Part shown: positions 1-8,958 of the stretch, in pieces | Numbering within the stretch: position 1 is the stretch's first letter | Layout of the letters: every line of letters starts with the position of its first letter | NCBI RefSeq assembly: GCF_030818775.1 | Contig: NZ_JAUTAU010000001.1 | Coordinates: 3,228,001-3,292,000, forward strand | Direction: 5' to 3' | Origin: Bacillus sp. SORGH_AS_0510 | GTDB taxonomy: Bacteria; Bacillota; Bacilli; Bacillales; Cytobacillaceae | Length of the DNA stretch: 64,000 bases | The notes under the pieces: model-generated | Told to the model about the DNA's origin: nothing | The model's database searches: none | What the model saw: the letters and a program-made list of their open reading frames with translations, nothing else | Position numbers and translations under genes: made by a program

Positions 1-1
1 A

Positions 2-253
2 GCAATTATTAACCGAATGGTAGAAAGAGGACTGATTCAGCGAACACGCGATGAAAACGACCGAAGGGTTGTTTATTTAACGTTGACTGTTGCAGGTGAA
101 TCCTTATTTCAGGATTGCCAAGAAAAAGTACGCTTACTAGTCGAATCGATCATTACCCAATTTGATGAAACAGAAATTGTTAACTTTGTGAATACTTATG
201 AAAAGTTAGCTGCAATTTTAACTAACAAGAAAAAGGAAGAACTGGGGGAATAA
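2..253 (+). CDS. MarR family transcriptional regulator, C-terminal part
   Basis: This is the 3' part of a winged-helix regulator whose start lies before the window. The visible residues cover the recognition helix and wing: INRMVERGLIQRT is followed by the DENDRR wing turn typical of MarR proteins, then a C-terminal dimerisation helix. The stop is three bases before the TTG start of the MMPL exporter, so the two are co-transcribed. MarR proteins usually repress the exporter next to them and are released by a ligand; that role here is inferred from position. Confidence 0.88.
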   Translation, partial: AIINRMVERGLIQRTRDENDRRVVYLTLTVAGESLFQDCQEKVRLLVESIITQFDETEIVNFVNTYEKLAAILTNKKKEELGE

Positions 254-256
254 TCC

Positions 257-3200
257 TTGAACGCGATTATTAAAGGAAAATGGTTCATTCTAGTCGCTTG
301 GATAGCTGTGATTGCTACTCTTTTTACGGTGGCACCAAATATGGAAGGCCTTGTACGTGAGAAAGGACAAATTTCTGTTCCCGAAGGCTACTCATCAACC
401 ATAGCAGAGAAAATCCTTAGAGATGTTCAATCTAGTGAAAATAAAGGAAGGGATCTGCAGACTGCACTTGTTTTCCACAGTGAAAAGAAATTAACGAAGA
501 AAGATTTTCTCAATGCAGAAAAAGCCGTTAATATCCTGGAAAAAAACAAAGAGGAGCTCGGAATCACTGAAATCCTTTCCCATTTTAAACAAGAGCAATT
601 AAAAGACCAGCTTGTGTCTAAAGATGGAAAAACCATCTTAGTTTCCGTAAAGGTAACAGCTAATAATCGAGATGCAAAAGAAATATCAAAAGATTTGTAT
701 GATGCCATCGAGCAAATTAAATTGGAACATTATTATACCGGAAACTGGGTGATAAGTGAGGACCTTGTGACCAATTCACAGGAAGGCTTGAAAAAAACAG
801 AAGGAATTACAGTTGGATTTATTCTGATCGTGCTTTTGTTAGTATTTAGATCGGTCATTGCGCCCATTATTCCTTTAGTAACTGTAGGATTCAGCTATCT
901 TACAGCCCAATCCATTGTTGCTCTGTTGGTGGATAAGGTTGATTTTCCTTTATCCACGTTTACTCAGATTTTCTTAGTAGCCGTACTATTCGGAATAGGA
1001 ACGGATTATTGTATCTTGCTCCTTAGCCGCTTTAAAGAGGAAATGGCAGAAGGAAAAGATGTGAAGGAAGCGATTATTACTACTTATCGCACAGCGGGTA
1101 AAACCGTTTTCTTTAGTGGAATTGCAGTAATGATTGGTTTTGCTTCTATTGGGCTTTCCACCTTCCAGCTTTATAAATCAGCTGCTGCAGTAGCTGTCGG
1201 AGTCGCCATTTTGTTAATTGCGCTTGTTACCGTCGTTCCTTTCTTCATGGCTGTATTAGGCAAAAAACTTTTTTGGCCATCGAAAGGAAAGCTGGAGCAT
1301 GGGGAAAGCAAATTCTGGGGCGTGATGGGTAAATTTGCACTGGCAAGACCTCTAATTGCTTTTATTCTTGTCGCCCTTATTTCTGTTCCGTTCTTATTTA
1401 CTTATGATGACCAATTGTCGTTTAACTCGCTGGAAGAAATCAGCGATGATTATCCTTCAATAAAAGGGTTTAATATCATTGCCGATTCATTTGGTCCTGG
1501 AGAATCGATGCCAACTCAAATTGTTATTAAAAACGATGATCAAATGAATACGACGGAATATATAGCCATTACTGAAAAAATCAGTCAAGAATTAAAGAAA
1601 GTCAATGACGTAAACACCGTTCGTTCTGTTACTCGTCCAACTGGTTCACCTATTGATGACTTTTACATTTCTAAACAAGTTGTTAGCCTGGAAGACGGGC
1701 TTGGCCAAAGTAATGAGGGAATTAAAAAAATCAGTAACGGCCTAGAAGAAGCTGTAAGCCAAATGAGTTCGAACCAACCAAAAATGAAGGAAGCAACTGA
1801 TGGGCTTAACACATTGATTAAGGGTACCAATGATCTAAAAACAGGAGTAGGAACTATTAAAGAAAAGCTCACTGTCATGCAAAAAGGCTTAAGTGACGGT
1901 TCATTAAAGGTTAGCGAGGCACGTGATGGGTTAAGCAAAATCAAAGCAGGTGCGGAAAGTGTATTGGATGGAGGCCAACAACTTCTACAAGGGTACAAAG
2001 ATACTAATACTGGGCTTGTTGCCTTAAAAGAAAATTACAATACAATTGCCGTAAATGTTGAAGATTTACACCAAAACCTACTTGTGATGGATCAATATTT
2101 TAGTGGTCTTGAACAAGAATATCCAACCATTAACCAAAATCAAAACTATCAATCTATTAAAGAGGCTATAAAAGGGAATTCTAATTCACCAGGGGCACAA
2201 AGAATCACAGAACAATTATCAGGAAATATAAAGTATCTAAATTCTCAGTTAGGTACAGCCCAAGAGGGAATTAACAAAGTTAATTTTCAATTCGAAAAAC
2301 TATTGGCCGGTCAAGAAGAGCTCATAAAAGGTTTAGAGGTGTTTGTCAATCGAATTGGTGAACTTGAAACTGGCCTATCGGAAGCTGCAAATGGTTCAGG
2401 TAGAATCATAAATGAAGGCCTCTCTCCTGTCTCCAAGGGCTTAGATGCTTTAAAAAATGGGCAGGAACAGTTTTTAACTGGTTTTCAAGATATAAATAGT
2501 CAAATTTCTGATCTTTCAGATGGCCTATCTCAAGGAGCAGATGGACTAAACCAAGTATATAATGGGCTAAATTCCGCACAGAATTACCTTTCAGATGTAT
2601 CGAAGCAAAAACAAAACGGCTTTTACATTCCACAGGATGTTCTAAACAGTAAGGACTTTGAACAAGCGCTCGATGCCTACATGTCAAACGATCGAAAAGT
2701 GATGACTATTGATGTGGTCTTTAACAAAAACCCTTACTCCAATGAGGCGATTGACCGCATTCCTGAAATAAAGCAGGCAGTCAAACGGGCGGTAAAGGAG
2801 ACAAAGCTGGAGAATGCAAAAGTAGCTGTCGGTGGTGTATCCAGTATGCACCATGATCTTGACACCATTTCAGAGGCTGATTATTCTCGAACAGTTGTCT
2901 TAATGTTAGTGGGGATTAGTATTATTTTGATTATTTTACTTCGCTCACTCATTATGCCACTCTATTTAATTGGTTCATTAGTGTTAACCTACTTTACTTC
3001 TATGGCCATTTCAGAAACCATTTTTGTCAATTGGTTAGGCTATACAGGAATCAGTTGGGCAGTTCCGTTCTTTGCGTTTGTCATTCTAGTCGCGTTAGGT
3101 ATCGACTATAGTATTTTCTTAATGGATCGTTTTAACGAATATCGTGATATGCCAGTTCAACAAGCTATTCTTCTATCAATGAAAAAAATGGGCACTGTAA

Positions 3201-3394
3201 TCATTTCAGCAGCCATTATCTTAGGTGGTACCTTTGCAGCCATGATGCCATCAGGAGTACTATCATTACTCGAAATAGCTACTATTCTATTAATCGGTTT
3301 GGCTTTATATTCACTTGTGGTGTTACCACTATTTGTTCCCGTAATGGTACGAACCTTTGGTGAAGCAAACTGGTGGCCATTTGTAAAAAAATAA
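257..3394 (+). CDS. MMPL/RND family membrane transporter with large coiled-coil insert
   Basis: A 1045-residue RND-superfamily protein of the MMPL type (YdfJ-like), probably exporting lipids or hydrophobic compounds using the proton gradient. It has two MMPL halves. The first has a membrane helix near residues 8-26, a helix block from about 184 to 340 and the proton-relay type motif GIGTDYCILL near 246. The second has helices from about 880 and the matching motif LGIDYSIFL near 946. Between them, about residues 480-830, lies a long helical insert of repeated GL..G..Q heptads, likely extracellular. The start is TTG at 257, preceded by GGGGGAA. The gene follows the MarR regulator by three bases. 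Substrate unknown. Confidence 0.9.
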   Translation: MNAIIKGKWFILVAWIAVIATLFTVAPNMEGLVREKGQISVPEGYSSTIAEKILRDVQSSENKGRDLQTALVFHSEKKLTKKDFLNAEKAVNILEKNKEELGITEILSHFKQEQLKDQLVSKDGKTILVSVKVTANNRDAKEISKDLYDAIEQIKLEHYYTGNWVISEDLVTNSQEGLKKTEGITVGFILIVLLLVFRSVIAPIIPLVTVGFSYLTAQSIVALLVDKVDFPLSTFTQIFLVAVLFGIGTDYCILLLSRFKEEMAEGKDVKEAIITTYRTAGKTVFFSGIAVMIGFASIGLSTFQLYKSAAAVAVGVAILLIALVTVVPFFMAVLGKKLFWPSKGKLEHGESKFWGVMGKFALARPLIAFILVALISVPFLFTYDDQLSFNSLEEISDDYPSIKGFNIIADSFGPGESMPTQIVIKNDDQMNTTEYIAITEKISQELKKVNDVNTVRSVTRPTGSPIDDFYISKQVVSLEDGLGQSNEGIKKISNGLEEAVSQMSSNQPKMKEATDGLNTLIKGTNDLKTGVGTIKEKLTVMQKGLSDGSLKVSEARDGLSKIKAGAESVLDGGQQLLQGYKDTNTGLVALKENYNTIAVNVEDLHQNLLVMDQYFSGLEQEYPTINQNQNYQSIKEAIKGNSNSPGAQRITEQLSGNIKYLNSQLGTAQEGINKVNFQFEKLLAGQEELIKGLEVFVNRIGELETGLSEAANGSGRIINEGLSPVSKGLDALKNGQEQFLTGFQDINSQISDLSDGLSQGADGLNQVYNGLNSAQNYLSDVSKQKQNGFYIPQDVLNSKDFEQALDAYMSNDRKVMTIDVVFNKNPYSNEAIDRIPEIKQAVKRAVKETKLENAKVAVGGVSSMHHDLDTISEADYSRTVVLMLVGISIILIILLRSLIMPLYLIGSLVLTYFTSMAISETIFVNWLGYTGISWAVPFFAFVILVALGIDYSIFLMDRFNEYRDMPVQQAILLSMKKMGTVIISAAIILGGTFAAMMPSGVLSLLEIATILLIGLALYSLVVLPLFVPVMVRTFGEANWWPFVKK

Positions 3395-3401
3395 GTCATT
3401 T

Positions 3402-3440
3402 AATACACCCCAACCTTTAACGGTCGGGGTGTATTTTTTA
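3402..3440 (+). terminator. Rho-independent terminator of the MMPL operon
   Basis: The arm ATACACCCC-AACC pairs with GGT-CGGGGTGTAT around a short loop and is followed by a T-run. It starts eight bases after the exporter stop. Confidence 0.9.
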
Positions 3441-3474
3441 ATCCGTTAACGCACTAATATATTAGAATAATTAA

Positions 3475-3520
3475 ACAATTAAAAAAATTCTTTTAATTGT
3501 ATAATATCCTGTTATATAAT
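3475..3520 (+). promoter_or_regulatory. Promoter with palindrome upstream of the AGCS symporter
   Basis: A perfect 10-bp inverted repeat, ACAATTAAAA (3475-3484) and TTTTAATTGT (3491-3500), overlaps a possible -35 TTTAAT (3492-3497). A -10 TATAAT lies 17 bp downstream (3515-3520). The palindrome could be an operator, but its A/T-only sequence makes this tentative. Confidence 0.45.
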
Positions 3521-3550
3521 TAAAAAGTAATCTATCAAAGGGGGAAATAT

Positions 3551-5008
3551 ATGGAACAGTTTGTTAATTGGCTCAGTGGGATTATTTGGAGCCCAGCACT
3601 TATTTATTTATGCTTAGGTGTCGGATTATTTTACTCTTTTGCAACAAGATTTCTGCAAGTAAGACATATGAAGGACATTATTCCCTTAATGTTTAAAGGT
3701 GGGAAGTCAGAAGCTGGTATTTCATCTTTCCAAGCATTAACCCTTGCCTTATCAGGCCGTGTTGGTACTGGTAACATTGCTGGTGTAGCAACTGCCATTG
3801 CCTTCGGAGGTCCTGGTGCCGTATTTTGGATGTGGGCGATTGCTTTCTTAGGTGCAGGTTCAGCATTTGTTGAAGCCGCACTAGGTCAGGTTTATAAAGT
3901 AAAACATAACGGTCAATTCCGTGGAGGTACTGCCTTTTACATAGAAAAAGGACTAAAAATGAAATGGTACGCGGTACTCTTTGCTATTGTGACAGTTATT
4001 GCCACTGGAGTACTTTTACCTGGTGTTCAGGCAAATAGTATTGCCGCTAGTGTTGATAATGCTTTTGGGATTAGTCCTGCAATTACTGGTGGAGTTATTG
4101 TTGTTTTCCTAGCAACTATCATTTTTGGCGGTGTTAAACGTATCGCACGAGTTGCTGAACTTGTTGTTCCTTTCATGGCTTTAGGTTATATTCTTGTTGC
4201 CCTTATCATTGTAGCTATGAATATTTCTGAACTACCTGGTGTGTTAAGACTTATCTTCTCTAGTGCATTTGGTATGGATGCGGCATTCGGAGGAATTATA
4301 GGCGCAGCTATTTCTTGGGGAGTTAAACGTGGGATTTATTCAAACGAAGCAGGACAAGGTACTGCTCCACATGCTGCAGCTGCAGCAGAAGTCTCTCACC
4401 CTGCTAAACAAGGAATTGTTCAAGCATTCTCTGTATATGTAGATACCTTATTTGTTTGTTCTGCCACTGCGTTCATGATTCTTATCACTGGCATGTATAA
4501 TGTTGCCCCAGAAGGTAAAGCGCAAATTGTCAATAACCTTGGTGATATTGAACCGGGTCCAGCCTATACGCAATCTGCTGTTGAATCAGTAATGCCAGGC
4601 TTCGGAGGACCATTTGTAGCTATTTCTCTATTCTTCTTCGCCTTCACAACTATCATGGCTTATTATTATATGGCAGAAACAAATCTTGCCTATATCAATC
4701 AAAAAACAAAGCGTTTATGGACTGAATATGTACTTAAGTTTGCGATTTTAGGAATGGTATTTTACGGAAGTATAAAGACAGCAGGACTAGCGTGGACATT
4801 AGGTGATATTGGTGTTGGAAGTATGGCTTGGCTAAATATTATCGCCATTCTCCTTTTAACAAAACCGGCGATGAAAGTACTGAAAGACTATGAAGCACAG
4901 CTTAAAGATGGAAAAGATCCTGTATTTGATCCCGTTAAATTAGGCATTGAAAATGCTGATTTCTGGGAAAAAGAATATTCCAAGCCTTTAGAAAAAAAGA
5001 CTGGATGA
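3551..5008 (+). CDS. Alanine/glycine:cation symporter (AGCS family)
   Basis: A 485-residue polytopic membrane protein of the AGCS family, which imports alanine, glycine or glutamine with Na+ or H+. Family signatures are clear: GRVGTGNIAGVATAIAFGGP near residue 70, the GGVKRIARVAELVVP block near 193, and SNEAGQGTAPHAAAAAEV near 263. About ten hydrophobic helices follow one another and the last 50 residues are charged and cytoplasmic. The start is ATG after GGGGGAAATAT. It is a single-gene unit with its own promoter region and terminator. It resembles B. subtilis AlsT/GlnT-type proteins, but which paralogue it matches cannot be decided here. Confidence 0.93.
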   Translation: MEQFVNWLSGIIWSPALIYLCLGVGLFYSFATRFLQVRHMKDIIPLMFKGGKSEAGISSFQALTLALSGRVGTGNIAGVATAIAFGGPGAVFWMWAIAFLGAGSAFVEAALGQVYKVKHNGQFRGGTAFYIEKGLKMKWYAVLFAIVTVIATGVLLPGVQANSIAASVDNAFGISPAITGGVIVVFLATIIFGGVKRIARVAELVVPFMALGYILVALIIVAMNISELPGVLRLIFSSAFGMDAAFGGIIGAAISWGVKRGIYSNEAGQGTAPHAAAAAEVSHPAKQGIVQAFSVYVDTLFVCSATAFMILITGMYNVAPEGKAQIVNNLGDIEPGPAYTQSAVESVMPGFGGPFVAISLFFFAFTTIMAYYYMAETNLAYINQKTKRLWTEYVLKFAILGMVFYGSIKTAGLAWTLGDIGVGSMAWLNIIAILLLTKPAMKVLKDYEAQLKDGKDPVFDPVKLGIENADFWEKEYSKPLEKKTG

Positions 5009-5022
5009 TCTTGTAAAAGGTT

Positions 5023-5062
5023 TAAAGGACTAACTCAATCGGGTTAGTCCCTTCTTTTTATT
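5023..5062 (+). terminator. Terminator of the AGCS symporter gene
   Basis: The stem GGACTAAC...GTTAGTCC is followed by CTTCTTTTTATT, 15-20 bases after the stop codon. Confidence 0.88.
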
Positions 5063-5126
5063 GTTGTGAAACTTTTCCTCCATTTTTTCGTAGTACATAA
5101 TAAGAATGAAATGAGGAGTGAAAGAT

Positions 5127-6590
5127 GTGGGTGTAACTCTTAGCAAGGGGCAGAAAGTTGATTTAACCAAATCATATCCTGGCCTTCAAAAAGTAGTTGT
5201 TGGGTTAGGTTGGAATATTAGTCAGCTTGGCTCCAATTTCGATTTAGATGCTTCAGCATTTTTACTTGGACAAACTGGCAAAGTAAACAGCGACCAAGAC
5301 TTTGTTTTTTATAATAATCCCTCAGGGGGTAATGGTTCAATCATTTATAGTGGAGACAACCGCACAGGAGCTGGAGATCGTGACGACGAACAAATTAAAA
5401 TAGATTTAAATCGTGTCCCTGCCCATATCCACCGCATTGCCTTTACAATAACCATTCACGATGCACAGGTGAAACGGCAAAATTTCGGACAAGTTTCTGA
5501 TTCATATGTTCGTATCTTTAATGAAATGACGAATGAAGAATTAATTAGATTCAACTTGGGCAGGGATTTTACGGTAGAAACAGCTATCGTTGCTGCAGAA
5601 TTGTACCGTCATAATGGTGAATGGAAATTCAATGCCATTGCAAGCGGCTTTCAAGGTGGACTAGCCGCACTTTGCAAGAACTTTGGAATTACGGTTGATG
5701 ATCCTCCGATAAGTGCACCAACAGCACCACCTTCTCAGCAAACTAATACTTATTATCAACCAACAGATTCATACCAGCAAAATGATAGAAATCTCTACCA
5801 ACCAAATCAAAACAATTATAATCCATACCAGCCAAACCAAGGCGTTAATCAACAGCCGATACATCTGCAGCCGGAATCATCGTATCAGCAGCCTGCATAC
5901 GGATACCCGACGCAGTCATCATACCCAACGAATTCTGGAGCTTATCAAACATATGGTGGAGACGAAATTATTTGTCCACGCTGTCATTCCTCTAATGTTC
6001 GAACCGGTAAAAAAGGCTTCGGACTGGGTAAAGCAGCTATTGGCGGGTTAATCCTTGGACCAGTCGGGCTACTGGGCGGTTTCATCGGGAAAAACCAACT
6101 GAAGTTTACATGTAATAACTGTGGCAGTACATGGTCACCTTCCCAAACTGATTATGCAGAATGGGCAAACAATCAAAAAAGAAGAGCTCAAGAATTATTT
6201 AACCGCTATAAAAGCCAGGATGTTCTTGAAGCCGTTGTTGCAGCTTGTGCCTTGGTCGCTATGGCTGATGGTTATTTAGACACAGTGGAACGGCAAAAGA
6301 TGTTAGAATTTGTTCATCAAAGCGAGGAATTACGAGTCTTTGATACAAATAAAGTAATTCAGAAATTTAACCTCTTTGTTTCTAAAATTGAAAATAACCG
6401 GATGATGGGACAGGCAGAAGCCTTCCGAGCCCTTGGAAAAATAAGAACAAAACCAGAAATAGCCAGATTAGTGGCACGCTATTGCATTGCGATCGGATAT
6501 GCAGATGGGAATTTTGATAATAATGAAAAACAAATGGTGTCTGACATCTGTCGTGAGCTAGGATTAAACCCAGCGGAGTTTCTTTCATAA
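5127..6590 (+). CDS. TerD-domain protein fused to zinc ribbon and TerB-like domain
   Basis: About 487 residues in three parts. Residues 1-190 are a TerD domain (stress/tellurite family, Ca2+-binding type): it starts [14 protein letters not shown] and has the [10 protein letters not shown] and [15 protein letters not shown] blocks. A Gln/Pro/Tyr/Asn-rich linker runs to about 280. A zinc ribbon follows (CPRC near 283, CNNC near 330). Residues from about 360 to the end form a TerB-like helical domain ([18 protein letters not shown]). GTG 5127 is chosen because GAGGAG (5113-5118) lies eight bases upstream and it gives the usual family N-terminus; GTG 5118 overlaps that site. Role: stress response, exact function unknown. 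It has its own terminator. Confidence 0.88.
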   Translation: MGVTLSKGQKVDLTKSYPGLQKVVVGLGWNISQLGSNFDLDASAFLLGQTGKVNSDQDFVFYNNPSGGNGSIIYSGDNRTGAGDRDDEQIKIDLNRVPAHIHRIAFTITIHDAQVKRQNFGQVSDSYVRIFNEMTNEELIRFNLGRDFTVETAIVAAELYRHNGEWKFNAIASGFQGGLAALCKNFGITVDDPPISAPTAPPSQQTNTYYQPTDSYQQNDRNLYQPNQNNYNPYQPNQGVNQQPIHLQPESSYQQPAYGYPTQSSYPTNSGAYQTYGGDEIICPRCHSSNVRTGKKGFGLGKAAIGGLILGPVGLLGGFIGKNQLKFTCNNCGSTWSPSQTDYAEWANNQKRRAQELFNRYKSQDVLEAVVAACALVAMADGYLDTVERQKMLEFVHQSEELRVFDTNKVIQKFNLFVSKIENNRMMGQAEAFRALGKIRTKPEIARLVARYCIAIGYADGNFDNNEKQMVSDICRELGLNPAEFLS

Positions 6591-6594
6591 TTAA

Positions 6595-6634
6595 AAACCC
6601 TCTATTCACTTGGAATAGAGGGTTCCGTTTTTAA
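6595..6634 (+). terminator. Terminator of the TerD/TerB gene
   Basis: The 12-bp stem AACCCTCTATTC / GAATAGAGGGTT is followed by CCGTTTTT. Confidence 0.9.
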
Positions 6635-6754
6635 AATACGTGCCGGTATGAAAAGTCTATTGGCATCCCTTAATCGAGTAAGCAGTAAAAGTAAAATTAG
6701 CGGAGATTTTCCGCTTATGCTAAGAAAAATCTTCCTTTTTCACATTTTTTGATT

Positions 6755-6781
6755 AAATAGACGGAATTTTTCCGTCTATTT
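6755..6781. terminator. Strong hairpin between convergent genes, possible selB terminator
   Basis: A perfect 12-bp stem (AAATAGACGGAA / TTCCGTCTATTT) with a 3-nt loop, 46 bases past the selB stop. Neither side has a good T-run, so terminator function is only likely. The rest of the 6635-6826 gap shows one weaker AGCGG/CCGCT hairpin and no gene. Confidence 0.5.
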
Positions 6782-6826
6782 ATCAGCTCGGGTTCTTGCA
6801 GAAACCATTTACAATAGGAAAATTTT

Positions 6827-8710
6827 TCAATTTACCCACTTGCGCTTATTTTCTACTCTTTTAGTTAATCCTTTGGCATCTAGTCTTTCTAAAAATGGAA
6901 TCATATACTTCCTGGATAATTCCAAGATATCCTTTGCTTCGCCTACTTCGAATTCAGGCCCTGTTTGACCTCGAAGGTTACGAACTGCTTCAGTAAAAAT
7001 CTCTCCATGATAAGCAAATTGGTCATCTAACAATACAATTTGCTCTTGGTCATCTAAAAACTTTCTTAAATCAAAGATTAGATTTTCAGGTATGCCTGCA
7101 GCTGAAAAATAGTCTTTCAAATAACGAACTTTTAACCCGTCCTGTTTCAATTCTTCTAACAGGTTTTCTGTTCTCTTTGACCAGCTTTTCGGAACATGTG
7201 GAACAAATGAAGCTAAGAATACAAATTGCTCTTTCCGGTTAAATACTGCATTTGTTATCCCATGTTCAACAACAAAATCTAACAATGGTTTTGGGAATTT
7301 GTTTTGCAAGGATTGTAACAGCTCCGCTTTATTGATCCCTACTTTCATTGAATGCGCCAGGTGAAATTCCTGTAGCCTGTCAAAAATATCTTCCTCTATA
7401 GAATTGATTAACGATTGAAGAGTATATTCTTTTGCATTGTAATAAACAAAGTTTGCATCATGTAAATGCTGTAACAGCGTTGTCTCATCCAAAGCGGTTC
7501 GTTTAATTAGTTCTGTTAACGGTAAACTTTTCGCCTCAATCAGGGTAGCAGTAATGCGTTCCTTCGGTGAACCTGCCTTTTTCTTTGCTAATTCTTCTAT
7601 TGTTTGGTTACCAAATCGATATTTACTACCGCGGGGATCAATCACCCAACCACCGCCAATAGTTTCCTGAGGGCTTGGTCTTCGTAAAATAAACCTGTCT
7701 CCCCGCTTAGTCAAAATCTCCTCTTCCAGTCGAAGCTGGCAAAGGATTTCACCATTTTCCTCTTTAATCTCGTTTCGATCAAAGAATACAATCCTGCCCA
7801 TAACTTCTGCTGTTCCAATATGAAGCTTAATCGGCATTCTCTGTTTGACCATATGTTCTAGGTCCTCTACCATTCGAATAGCAACATCCACTGTTTTTGA
7901 TACGATAAAATGTTCTGAGGAAACTAGGACGTCACCCCGTTCTACCTCTTCCTTAGAAATATTAGAAAGATTGATCGCAGTACGCTGTCCGGCATAAGCT
8001 TTTTGTGCAGGCTTATGATGCACTTGAATCTGCCGTGCTCTTACTTCCAGCCCTTTAGGCATAATTTTTAAGGCTTGCCCCTCTTCCACGGATCCCTCGT
8101 ATACCGTTCCACGAACAACTGTTCCTTGACCCTTTACAGTAAACACTTGGTCGATCGGCAATCGGAAAGCCCCTTTAGCATCACGCATTTCTTGTTCTTT
8201 TAGTGTGGTAATAATTACATTCTTAATTTCTTCAATACCTTTTCCTGATAAGCTATCCACAAGTACAAAAGGCGAGTTTTCAAAAACCGTTCCCGTTAGC
8301 TCATCTAAAATATCATCTTTTACCAGATCAATGAATTCCTCATCAACGCGATCTATCTTAGTAATAGCAATCAAGCCATTTTTTACACCAAGGAACTTTA
8401 AAATATCTAAATGCTCACGGGTTTGTGGCATAACACCTTCGTCTGCTGCTACCACTAATACAACCAAATCGATACCTGCAACTCCGGCAATCATTTGTCG
8501 GATAAATCGTTCATGTCCTGGTACATCAATAACAGAGATTTGTATTTCATTATCTTCATATAAAGGAGCAAATCCTAATTCAATAGAGATTTGACGCTCT
8601 TTTTCCTCTTTTAAGCGATCGGTATCTACATTGGTAAGTGCTTTGGTTAATGAGGTTTTTCCATGGTCAATATGACCCGCCATACCAATTGTAAAATATC
8701 GTTTTTCCAC
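6827..8710 (-). CDS. selB: Selenocysteine-specific translation elongation factor SelB
   Basis: This is the GTPase that brings Sec-tRNA(Sec) to UGA codons marked by a SECIS hairpin. The N-terminal EF-Tu-like G domain has GMAGHIDHGKTSL (G1), DVPGHERF (G3) and an ITKID guanine-specificity motif. Two beta-barrel domains follow, then a C-terminal run of winged helices (about residues 370-627) that binds the SECIS. Length is usual for bacterial SelB. GTG 8710 is preferred because AAGGTGG ends about five bases upstream; GTG 8719 overlaps that site. No selA, selD or tRNA-Sec is visible nearby, so it is a stand-alone sec gene here. It is divergent from mntH. Confidence 0.93.
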   Translation of the reverse strand: MEKRYFTIGMAGHIDHGKTSLTKALTNVDTDRLKEEKERQISIELGFAPLYEDNEIQISVIDVPGHERFIRQMIAGVAGIDLVVLVVAADEGVMPQTREHLDILKFLGVKNGLIAITKIDRVDEEFIDLVKDDILDELTGTVFENSPFVLVDSLSGKGIEEIKNVIITTLKEQEMRDAKGAFRLPIDQVFTVKGQGTVVRGTVYEGSVEEGQALKIMPKGLEVRARQIQVHHKPAQKAYAGQRTAINLSNISKEEVERGDVLVSSEHFIVSKTVDVAIRMVEDLEHMVKQRMPIKLHIGTAEVMGRIVFFDRNEIKEENGEILCQLRLEEEILTKRGDRFILRRPSPQETIGGGWVIDPRGSKYRFGNQTIEELAKKKAGSPKERITATLIEAKSLPLTELIKRTALDETTLLQHLHDANFVYYNAKEYTLQSLINSIEEDIFDRLQEFHLAHSMKVGINKAELLQSLQNKFPKPLLDFVVEHGITNAVFNRKEQFVFLASFVPHVPKSWSKRTENLLEELKQDGLKVRYLKDYFSAAGIPENLIFDLRKFLDDQEQIVLLDDQFAYHGEIFTEAVRNLRGQTGPEFEVGEAKDILELSRKYMIPFLERLDAKGLTKRVENKRKWVN

Positions 8711-8838
8711 GGTTGCCACCTTCTTAAAATCGTTCTTATAATTACTGTAGCCTTAATAACTCAATTGTTCAAGTTAACATTCTTAGACAGTTGATTTCAT
8801 TCTAATCAAAGTTTAATCTTCTTCCATAGGCAAAATCA

Positions 8839-8867
8839 TTCACAAATTTTTGTAAATTTTATATAAT
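8839..8867 (+). promoter_or_regulatory. Sigma-A promoter of mntH
   Basis: TTCACA (8839-8844), a 17-bp spacer, then TATAAT (8862-8867). The start point would be near 8874, 85 bases before the mntH ATG. Confidence 0.75.
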
Positions 8868-8875
8868 AGTTTTAT

Positions 8876-8915
8876 AAATTTGCACACACGCAACTTTTGT
8901 TCGCCCGTGAACAAA
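8876..8915 (+). promoter_or_regulatory. MntR-like operator plus second inverted repeat in the mntH leader
   Basis: AAATTTGCACACACGCAACT, starting at 8876, resembles the MntR box known for Bacillus mntH (AATTTTGCA-n5-GAAACTTT type) and sits on the expected transcription start, as repressor sites do. Directly after it, TTTGTTC (8896-8902) and GAACAAA (8909-8915) form a perfect 7-bp inverted repeat of unknown use. Confidence 0.55.
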
Positions 8916-8958
8916 GCTTGCATCATAGAAAAATATAAAATGAAAGGATGGTGTCTTT

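Noticed and set aside
6635..6826. tRNA-Sec next to selB
   Set aside because: No cloverleaf or CCA end could be traced; only simple hairpins are present.
8205..8594. 129-codon plus-strand frame inside selB
   Set aside because: Antisense shadow of the conserved G domain; Ser/Thr-rich translation without a start signal.
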